This document shows, one piece after another, positions 9,750 to 16,912 of a stretch of 57,380 bases of DNA; position 1 is the stretch's first letter; each line of letters starts with the position of its first letter. This DNA is from Spartinivicinus poritis. GTDB taxonomy: Bacteria > Pseudomonadota > Gammaproteobacteria > Pseudomonadales > Zooshikellaceae. The notes beneath the pieces are model-generated. The model did no database searches. It saw nothing but the letters and a program-made list of their open reading frames with translations, and was not told the DNA's origin. The translations under genes and the position numbers were made by a program. Where the stretch lies: the NCBI RefSeq assembly GCF_028858535.1, contig NZ_JAPMOU010000036.1, positions 1 through 57,380 of the forward strand, read 5' to 3'.

Positions 9750-12700
9750 TTAGTGTTCTTTTTCAATCTCTGCAGCTCTATCTACCCTTAGAGTTAGCTC
9801 ATTGTAAGCAAAACTGGGTATAGAAATATGCTCTTGACTGGCAAGACAACAGTCCCATACGGCAAGTAGAAATCCATAAATATGCTTTCTTGCATTGATT
9901 TTATCATCAATGTCATGAAAAAAAGTATGCCAATGATTTTCTTGTTCTGCTAGTATCTCTACTAGTTTTATACCTGCCAGGTATTCAGCAAGAGGGTCAA
10001 GAGCTATGCGAATACGCTTTTGTGCTGGCTGAATAAAATGAATTATTCTTAGCTGTTCTGCAAGATATTTCAGCCGTTCTTGCTTGTTTTCGCCTTCCAT
10101 TTCGGCTAATAAATCAATAATAAGAGGTGAAGAAGGTTGAAAATTATTTTTGAGCGATACCCAGGCAATTGTCTTCATGTCACAATGAATGGTTAAGTCA
10201 TCTAGTTTTTTAATATGAATATTTCTGTTAATATTATTTAGGTAGCTTAACATTAAGTCAGGTATGCTTTCTGGTAATTGGCTTTCACCATTATGTTCAG
10301 CTTTTGAGATTATCAGCTCAGCATATAGTGTAATTAATAGTACAGTGATTTCTCTTTTACTAATTATTGCGGATAGTTTGCTGCAGTACTTAAAAAAACT
10401 GGTATCATCAAATAAACTTCGCTTTTGCCGCTTTGTCAGATAAGCTTCCATAAATGAGGACAAGTGATTACCTGAAACTCGTAATGGCTTTATAACTGAT
10501 TTAATACAGCTACCTAGGTTTTCTTCATTTCGGGAAGTTATTATTAAAGCATTCATAGAGAAGTTATGTATCTCAGGATGGAATTGCTTGCATGATTCTG
10601 TAGTCATTTCAGAAAAATGGTCAACTATAATTAATAGTCGTTGATGTTGGAGTAAATATTGTAATAGTTTTTCAGAAATAGGTATTGGAGATTCAATTAA
10701 GTCTTGTAGTTGTCTCCCAATTACTGTTAGTAAAGTGTCGCTTTCTTCTGAAAGCTCTACATCCAGCTCATGCTCTAATAATATGGGTAGCATAATATGG
10801 TTAGATGGTCTTTTATCTTTATCTTCCTCCATTACTGACTTAGCAATTTGACAAGCAAGGCTTGTTTTTCCAGAGCCTCCTTCTCCTGAAATAAGTAAGC
10901 AGAATCTTTTTTTTCTGATTTTTGGAGACAGAATTTCATTGGTTAATGAGTCTGATAGGTTTCCATCCATTTCTATAGGAATGGGAATGTAAACCTTTCT
11001 ATCATATACAGTATTTTTTCTTGAAAAACGCTCGCGAGCAGAAGAAACATATGATTTAACCCAAGCATCTAAGACTCTGGGACAGTAGTGAAAAAATCCG
11101 ACAAGAAGTGCTAGATTGAAAGGGATTTTCATTCCCCCTAACCAAGATGGTAGTTGAAATTCTGTATAGGTTTTTATACTTTCATTGACCTTAAAAATCC
11201 AGAGTGGTTTTAATAAAAATATAATTGACCATATTGATAGTAGAGAACTTATGTAGACTAGTAACCAGAAAAGAAGTTGATTTTGGTAAATCCAGTCTTT
11301 TAATTTATGTTTGATGCTTTTCTTTTTTAATTTTATATGGTTGGCTAGTGCTACCTGCGTAATCTCTATGTCTTTTAGTATTGGATTAATTTTAATATCT
11401 TTAAAGGAAGTTTCTATATATTTTATTATTTTTTCTATATAAGGGATAGGGAGTTTATCTGCTTTAATTAAGCTGTCTTTTAGAATGATGTTTGTATTTT
11501 TTATTATTAGGTGGCATAGGTTGTCGTTTTCTTTGTGCTTATAAAAAAGTTGAGCTAATTTTGGCAGGCTAGGACTTGCTGCCATACCAATTTTACCAAG
11601 AGTATTTATGGTGTTAACTAGAGTATTATTACTATCGTTGAAAAATGTGGAGCTTTCGTATATAGGTGTATCTAATAAATTAATTAACTCGGGTACAGCT
11701 AGCTTTGCTTCAGGTCCAATTTCTCCAAAAGCTAATATTATAGCATTTTTAATATCTATATTATTTGTAGACGTGAGCTTTGTTTTTAAGCTAGGTATAG
11801 TACTGCTCGCTGATTTACCAATCTTTCCAATTGCATAAATTATATGCTCTAATAGTTCATCGTTTTTGCTGTTTAGATTTTCTTCTAAAACCTTTATGGA
11901 AGGCTTTCCAAGCTTTCCAAGGGCTTCTACTGCAGTAAAACATATTTTGTTACAATTATTATTTATCAAACTAGAAAGTTGAGATCTAATTTCGCTAGAT
12001 GATTTTCCTATTTCACCAATAGCAATGACTATATATTCAAGTAACTCTTTATTTTTGGTGTTTATATGCTTGAGCAAAGTGTTAACCGACTGGTTGCCTA
12101 TTTTTTCAAGTGCATCTATAGCAGCAAAGCAACTACTATCACAGTCATCATTAATAAAAATGTCCAAAGAAGGAATTGCTGTATATGCATCAGGACCTAT
12201 GGAGCCAAGGGCATTAATAATGTTATCAGTTAATTGTTTATGAGATAGCTTATTTATTAATAGGTTAACGGCGGGCTCTCCAATCTTGCTAAGTGTAGTA
12301 ATTGCTTCATAGCAAATATCATCACAATCTTCTTTAACAAAGATACCCAAGTGAGGGACTGCAATACTGGCTGCTTCACCGATATCTCCAATAGTCTGAA
12401 CAATGGCTTTGACCACTCTAGTATTATTGGTATTTAACTTGCCTATTAATGCCTTAACTGATGGTGTCCCTATTTTCCCTAAGGCATATATTGCTTCATA
12501 ACACTTATGGTAGCCTGAGTTATAGTTTCTATCATATATATCAGGACATTCATCGTTTATAAATTCAGCTAAGTGAGGAATCGCTTTGCTTGCTTTTTCA
12601 CCTAAAAAGCCAAGGCTTCTTATCGCAGTTACGGTATCTATATCCAGTTTACTAATATATAAATCAACATCTTCTGGCTGATTGCTTAATGAGCATATTG

Positions 12701-12752
12701 CGTAGTTGCTTGTTAATGCAAAGGCAAGCAATATTAAATTAGTGTACTTCAC
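9750..12752 (-). CDS. HEAT-repeat/transmembrane/NACHT (STAND) NTPase
   Basis: A 1000-residue protein starting at GTG. Residues 1-20 look like a signal sequence. About 30-430 is an array of HEAT repeats with recurring A-I-x-x-LGKIG elements, and several repeats carry a Cys-x3-Cys pair (CDDIC, CDSSC, CNKIC). A strong transmembrane helix lies at about 492-514 and a weaker hydrophobic stretch at about 545-562. The NACHT/STAND core follows: P-loop GEGGSGKTS at about 620-630, Walker B LLIIVDHFSE, then the sensor-like IITSRNEEN. A helical C-terminal region ends it. STAND NTPases act as switchable sensors, including in phage defence. Topology is ambiguous: a signal peptide and paired Cys suggest exported repeats, whereas the Lys-rich segment before the helix suggests cytoplasmic repeats. 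Confidence 0.8.
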   Translation of the reverse strand: MKYTNLILLAFALTSNYAICSLSNQPEDVDLYISKLDIDTVTAIRSLGFLGEKASKAIPHLAEFINDECPDIYDRNYNSGYHKCYEAIYALGKIGTPSVKALIGKLNTNNTRVVKAIVQTIGDIGEAASIAVPHLGIFVKEDCDDICYEAITTLSKIGEPAVNLLINKLSHKQLTDNIINALGSIGPDAYTAIPSLDIFINDDCDSSCFAAIDALEKIGNQSVNTLLKHINTKNKELLEYIVIAIGEIGKSSSEIRSQLSSLINNNCNKICFTAVEALGKLGKPSIKVLEENLNSKNDELLEHIIYAIGKIGKSASSTIPSLKTKLTSTNNIDIKNAIILAFGEIGPEAKLAVPELINLLDTPIYESSTFFNDSNNTLVNTINTLGKIGMAASPSLPKLAQLFYKHKENDNLCHLIIKNTNIILKDSLIKADKLPIPYIEKIIKYIETSFKDIKINPILKDIEITQVALANHIKLKKKSIKHKLKDWIYQNQLLFWLLVYISSLLSIWSIIFLLKPLWIFKVNESIKTYTEFQLPSWLGGMKIPFNLALLVGFFHYCPRVLDAWVKSYVSSARERFSRKNTVYDRKVYIPIPIEMDGNLSDSLTNEILSPKIRKKRFCLLISGEGGSGKTSLACQIAKSVMEEDKDKRPSNHIMLPILLEHELDVELSEESDTLLTVIGRQLQDLIESPIPISEKLLQYLLQHQRLLIIVDHFSEMTTESCKQFHPEIHNFSMNALIITSRNEENLGSCIKSVIKPLRVSGNHLSSFMEAYLTKRQKRSLFDDTSFFKYCSKLSAIISKREITVLLITLYAELIISKAEHNGESQLPESIPDLMLSYLNNINRNIHIKKLDDLTIHCDMKTIAWVSLKNNFQPSSPLIIDLLAEMEGENKQERLKYLAEQLRIIHFIQPAQKRIRIALDPLAEYLAGIKLVEILAEQENHWHTFFHDIDDKINARKHIYGFLLAVWDCCLASQEHISIPSFAYNELTLRVDRAAEIEKEH

Positions 12753-13161
12753 TATTGAACAGCTGCTCAGACTAGATATGTAGGTTACGGCTTAGTACTT
12801 TTAATCAACTTATATTATTTAGTATACAGTTAAGCAGATCTTTTTCTGTCCAGTGAAATTTTTAATAATAAATAGAGCATTTACAGGGTGGAAATAAAGG
12901 ATACTGGAGTTAGATATCTAAAAATTGAAGGGGGAGAGCATCATAATGGACTTTTAATAACTATTAGTATAAGTATAAATAACGCCATCTAATATATAGT
13001 AGCTATTTCTAATATGCAGGTTGGTGAATATTCGCTTTATTGAGAGGGTGGTTTTGAAATAGATAGGCTTCCTTTGTTTCTTATCATTCGCTACAGTAGC
13101 CTGATAGAAAAGTGACAGGCTTAAAAGGCTTTAGATTAAAAAGATAGCTGGTATAAACACA
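12753..13161. other. Divergent intergenic region (about 400 bases)
   Basis: AT-rich DNA between the NACHT gene (minus) and moxR-like gene (plus). It must carry both promoters. I see no convincing operator, hairpin or small gene. Confidence 0.5.
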
Positions 13162-14004
13162 ATGAAATTTTCAAGTACCAAGGAATACGTAGCGGCGGAT
13201 GAGCTAACGATGGCAGTCAATGCTGCCATTGCTTTACAGCGCCCGCTGTTGATTAAAGGAGAGCCCGGTACGGGTAAAACTATGCTGGCAGAACAGGTAG
13301 CTAAGTCCCTGGAACTGCCGTTGATTCAGTGGCATATCAAGTCCACCACCAAAGCGCAGCAAGGATTGTATGAGTATGATGCGGTCTCTCGTTTAAGGGA
13401 CTCTCAGCTGGGCGATGAGCGGGTGCATGACATTGGCAATTACATTGTTAAAGGTAAGCTGTGGCAGGCCTTTGAGTCAGACCAGCCAACGGTGTTGTTG
13501 ATCGATGAAATTGATAAGGCAGATATAGAGTTTCCTAATGACTTACTATTAGAGCTGGATAAAATGGAGTTTTATGTATACGAAACTCAACAGCGCATTA
13601 CAGCAAAACACCGGCCTATCATTATTATTACCAGCAATAATGAAAAAGAATTACCTGATGCGTTTTTAAGGCGCTGTTTTTTCCACTACATTAACTTTCC
13701 TGATCAGTCCACCATGCGCCAGATTGTTGAGGTTCACTATCCTGGTATTGCGGCAAAACTGGTGACAGAAGCCATGGAAATTTTTTTCTCGTTGAGAGAA
13801 GTACCAGGCTTGAAAAAGAAACCGTCAACATCAGAGCTGATTGATTGGATTAAGCTACTAATGGCGGATGAAATATCCGTTGATATTTTACGTGATCGTG
13901 ATGCGAGTAAGGCTATTCCACCCTTGTATGGGGCCTTGGTAAAAAATGAGCAGGATGTGCATCTGCTGGAGCGACTAGCCTTTATGGCACGTAGAAAGCG
14001 GTAA
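13162..14004 (+). CDS. MoxR family AAA+ ATPase
   Basis: A 280-residue cytoplasmic ATPase with Walker A GEPGTGKT (33-40), Walker B VLLIDEIDKAD (about 112-122), sensor 1 IIITSNNEKELPDAFLRRCFF with the arginine finger, and a short C-terminal lid. MoxR ATPases work as chaperones with VWA-domain partners to activate or assemble enzymes. The VWA partner gene starts seven bases downstream. This subtype, paired with a CoxE-like VWA protein, is widespread in Proteobacteria. The client protein is not apparent from the neighbourhood. Confidence 0.9.
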   Translation: MKFSSTKEYVAADELTMAVNAAIALQRPLLIKGEPGTGKTMLAEQVAKSLELPLIQWHIKSTTKAQQGLYEYDAVSRLRDSQLGDERVHDIGNYIVKGKLWQAFESDQPTVLLIDEIDKADIEFPNDLLLELDKMEFYVYETQQRITAKHRPIIIITSNNEKELPDAFLRRCFFHYINFPDQSTMRQIVEVHYPGIAAKLVTEAMEIFFSLREVPGLKKKPSTSELIDWIKLLMADEISVDILRDRDASKAIPPLYGALVKNEQDVHLLERLAFMARRKR

Positions 14005-14010
14005 ACGGCA

Positions 14011-15189
14011 ATGTTAATCCAATTTTTTGAAGCGATCAGAGCAGCAAAAATTCCTGTGACTATTCGGGAATGGTTAGATTTGCTGGCTGCTCTGGAAAAG
14101 CAGGTAGTATTTGCTGATATTGATCAATTTTATTATTTGGCGCGTACTTGTTTGATTAAAGATGAGCGCTATTATGACCGTTTTGACCAAGCGTTTGCCC
14201 ATTACTTCAATGGGCTTGATGACTTAACTAAAGCGTTAGAAACGCTTATCCCTGATGAATGGTTACGTAAAGCCTTTGAACGGCATTTGTCTGAGGAAGA
14301 AAAACGACAAATACAGTCTTTAGGTGGCTTGGAAAAATTACTGGAAACCTTTAAAAAGCGTCTAGAAGAGCAACAAGAGCGGCATCAAGGAGGAAACCGG
14401 TGGATTGGCACGGGTGGTACCTCACCATTTGGTGCGTTTGGCTATAACCCTGAAGGCATTAGAGTTGGCCAACCGGGCTCACGGCATCGGCGGGCGGTTA
14501 AAGTGTGGGATCAACGCCAGTTTAAAAACCTAGATGGTGAGGTTGAGTTAGGCACCCGCAATATAAAAATGGCTTTACGGCGGCTTCGCAAGTTTGCCAG
14601 GCAAGGTGCAGCTGAAGAGCTTGCATTAAACGATACTATCCGAGCAACTGCTGAAAAAGGTGGGTTATTGGATATTAAAATGGTGCCGGAGCGACATAAT
14701 ACAGTTAAAGTGCTGCTATTGATGGATATTGGTGGCACCATGGATGACCATGTCCAGCAGTGTGAGGAGCTTTTTGCCGCCGCAAAATCTGAATTTAAAC
14801 ACCTGGAATTTTTTTATTTTCATAATTTTATTTATGAGGCAGTCTGGCAAGATAATTTGCGCCGTCATGATGACCGCTTATCCAGTTGGGAGTTATTACG
14901 CACTTATGGAGCAGATTATAAAGTGATTTTCGTTGGTGATGCAGCCATGTCTCCCTATGAAATTGCCATGCCTGGAGGCAGTGTTGAACATTGGAACGAA
15001 GAGGCGGGGTCAGCCTGGATGGAACGTTTTAAAGATAAGTTCACGCATATTGCCTGGTTGAACCCATTACCAGAGTCCAGTTGGGGCTATTATGAATCCT
15101 GTCAAATGATCCAGGAGCAGTTAGAAAATAATATGTTTCCCATGACCATCGACGGCTTAGAACGTGCAATGCAGCATTTAGTAAAATGA
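14011..15189 (+). CDS. CoxE-like VWA domain protein, partner of the MoxR ATPase
   Basis: A 392-residue cytoplasmic protein. The N-terminal helical part (IPVTIREWLDLLAALEKQVV) and a Gly-rich linker (GGNRWIGTGGTSPFGAFGYNPEG) precede a VWA-like domain from about 230. The MIDAS-like motif is MDIGGTMDDH, with Gly in place of the first canonical Ser, as is common in this COG3825-type group. The gene is seven bases behind the moxR-like gene and overlaps the next gene by four bases (ATGA), so the three are translationally coupled. By analogy with CoxD/CoxE and MoxR/VWA pairs it should bridge the ATPase to a substrate protein. Confidence 0.88.
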   Translation: MLIQFFEAIRAAKIPVTIREWLDLLAALEKQVVFADIDQFYYLARTCLIKDERYYDRFDQAFAHYFNGLDDLTKALETLIPDEWLRKAFERHLSEEEKRQIQSLGGLEKLLETFKKRLEEQQERHQGGNRWIGTGGTSPFGAFGYNPEGIRVGQPGSRHRRAVKVWDQRQFKNLDGEVELGTRNIKMALRRLRKFARQGAAEELALNDTIRATAEKGGLLDIKMVPERHNTVKVLLLMDIGGTMDDHVQQCEELFAAAKSEFKHLEFFYFHNFIYEAVWQDNLRRHDDRLSSWELLRTYGADYKVIFVGDAAMSPYEIAMPGGSVEHWNEEAGSAWMERFKDKFTHIAWLNPLPESSWGYYESCQMIQEQLENNMFPMTIDGLERAMQHLVK

Positions 15190-15608
15190 CACCACCAGAA
15201 ATACAACAATATCCTAAAATTATCTTATTTGATGGTGTTTGTGTGCTTTGTACTGGTTGGTCAAAATTTGTTTTAAAACGGGATGTTCAGAAGCAGTTTG
15301 TGATGGCCACTGTGCAATCGCCGGTTGGTCAGCGTTTGTTGAGTTGGTTGGAAATGCCTTTAGATGAATTTGAAACTATGATTTATTTGGAGAAAGGCCA
15401 GTGTTACACCCATCTTGAAGCCTTTTTAAAAATTATCCAGTCTTTTGCCTGGCCATGGCGAATATTGTTAGTATTAAAGCTCATTCCTCGACGTTATCGG
15501 GATAAACTTTACTGTTTTGTAGCCAGCCGTCGCTACCGTTGGTTTGGTAAACGGCAACGTTGTTTTATACCTTCAGTAGAGCAGAGAGCGCAAATTTTAC
15601 AGGATTAA
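15186..15608 (+). CDS. DCC family thiol-disulfide oxidoreductase (DUF393)
   Basis: A 140-residue protein with the family signature FDGVCVLCTGW near residue 15, holding the CxxC redox pair, and a conserved C-terminal YRWFGKR segment. DUF393/DCC proteins are thioredoxin-fold, membrane-associated redox proteins of poorly defined function. The start overlaps the VWA gene stop, making it the third gene of the operon. Confidence 0.88.
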   Translation: MTPPEIQQYPKIILFDGVCVLCTGWSKFVLKRDVQKQFVMATVQSPVGQRLLSWLEMPLDEFETMIYLEKGQCYTHLEAFLKIIQSFAWPWRILLVLKLIPRRYRDKLYCFVASRRYRWFGKRQRCFIPSVEQRAQILQD

Positions 15609-15662
15609 CTAAAAGCCTTCAAAGAGTATATTTTAAAATTAAAAAATGGATAAGGATATTTT

Positions 15663-16592
15663 GTGAGTCATATACAAGGGATTTCTCAGCCTCAGCCGTT
15701 CGTAGTTGGTAAGCTTTCTTCACAACAATCAAACGCAGTCAACTGGTCTGGTAGAAAATTACAACTAACTAACCCTCAAGTGACAGAAAAATTCATTGAT
15801 GGCTCTTACAATGAAGTTGCAAAGGCAAGCACTCATTATAAACAAGATTTTAAAAATAGCGAGTTAAGCAATAGCAAACTAACCCCTGCCAATGGGAAGG
15901 CTAAAAAACTTTATTGCCGTCAAGGGCTGTTAAGCCCGATGTTGATTATCAAGCGGCTAATAAAAAAGTACGACAATGCTACTTTTCAACGGTTTTCCCA
16001 AGGTGGATATATCGGTGATGTACCATTTGGTAAAGGGGGGATTTGTGCGGCGCTAGTGATGAAATGGTTTGGTTCGTTAGCTCATAATATTGATTTTTTC
16101 TCTGATATTGGACCCTATTACACTGAATTAAAAAAAGCGGCAGCTGATGGCCGGGAAGAAATTTTTCAGTTGGCAATAAATTATTATACCGATATTTATG
16201 GGGGTGACCCTGGCCATGCAGATGCGAGCTGGAATGCAAGGCAAGCCACAGACAAAAAGGTATTGGCAGATTATTTAGCTGATTATGGGATAACCGATAA
16301 GGGCTATTTGCTGCGTGAAGATCAATTAAATACGGATAAACTGGCTGCCTGCTTAAATCAACCTGGCTATTATGATATTGGTATTTATTTTTCGGAAGGC
16401 GGTGGCGGACATGCAATAGGCGTTGCTATTAAACAGACTGAACTGGAGAAAATGGAATATCGATTATTTGATCCTAATTACGGTGAATTATTATTTAATG
16501 ATCAGCAATCATTACAAGCGGCGGTAAAAGACTATATTAGTTGGATATATCCTAATCATACAGGTAAGTGCCGAGTACAGTTATTTACATAA
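15663..16592 (+). CDS. YopT-like (C58) cysteine protease domain protein
   Basis: A 309-residue protein starting at GTG, with no signal peptide or membrane helix. Catalytic residues are visible in order: Cys128 in GKGGICAALVMKW, His250 in EGGGGHAIGV and Asp270 in YRLFDPNYGE. Order, spacing (122 then 20 residues) and motifs match the C58 family (Yersinia YopT, Pseudomonas AvrPphB, and C58 domains of large toxins). Family members cleave host proteins such as prenylated Rho GTPases or kinases. The first 85 residues are polar, as in secreted effectors. A secretion route is not visible nearby. A MITE-like element begins at the base after its stop codon. Confidence 0.8.
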   Translation: MSHIQGISQPQPFVVGKLSSQQSNAVNWSGRKLQLTNPQVTEKFIDGSYNEVAKASTHYKQDFKNSELSNSKLTPANGKAKKLYCRQGLLSPMLIIKRLIKKYDNATFQRFSQGGYIGDVPFGKGGICAALVMKWFGSLAHNIDFFSDIGPYYTELKKAAADGREEIFQLAINYYTDIYGGDPGHADASWNARQATDKKVLADYLADYGITDKGYLLREDQLNTDKLAACLNQPGYYDIGIYFSEGGGGHAIGVAIKQTELEKMEYRLFDPNYGELLFNDQQSLQAAVKDYISWIYPNHTGKCRVQLFT

Positions 16593-16856
16593 GGGCACCT
16601 CTAATAATTGTTTATCGCCTCTGCGCAACCTGACGGGGTCTTGCTCAAGACGGCTTGCGACGTGTAAGGCTGGTTGCCTTTCCTAGCAAGCCAACACAGA
16701 GCTAGGGCTCGTCAGGCAGCGCCCTTTGGGGCCTTTAGGCAAAGCCGCACTCTGTGTTATTGTTTTTCGACAGGCCACCAGCATGCCTTCAAAACAATGC
16801 CTTAATTGCAACTTTGCCTAAAGGCCAGAGATTGTAAGCAATTATTAGAGGTGCCC
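16593..16856. mobile_element. 264-bp MITE-like element with 18-bp perfect terminal inverted repeats
   Basis: Left end GGGCACCTCTAATAATTG (16593-16610) is the exact reverse complement of the right end (16839-16856). ATAA lies directly outside both ends, consistent with a 4-bp target duplication. An internal 15-bp inverted repeat (16730-16744 with 16812-16826) adds secondary structure. No coding capacity is seen. The left end abuts the TAA of the YopT-like gene. Confidence 0.8.
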
Positions 16857-16857
16857 A

Positions 16858-16885
16858 TAAAAAAAGCCCCCTACAGAAGGGGGCT
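16858..16885 (-). terminator. Terminator of the downstream collagenase gene
   Basis: On the minus strand an 8-bp stem (AGCCCCCT/AGGGGGCT) is followed by a run of seven T, 28 bases past the collagenase stop. This is a standard intrinsic terminator. Confidence 0.85.
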
Positions 16886-16912
16886 GCTGAGACAATTCCT
16901 CGAAACTAACGA

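Noticed and set aside
14011-15189. Carbon monoxide dehydrogenase accessory operon
   Set aside because: The CoxE-like VWA and MoxR genes resemble it, but no CO dehydrogenase structural genes are present. The pair is widespread without them.
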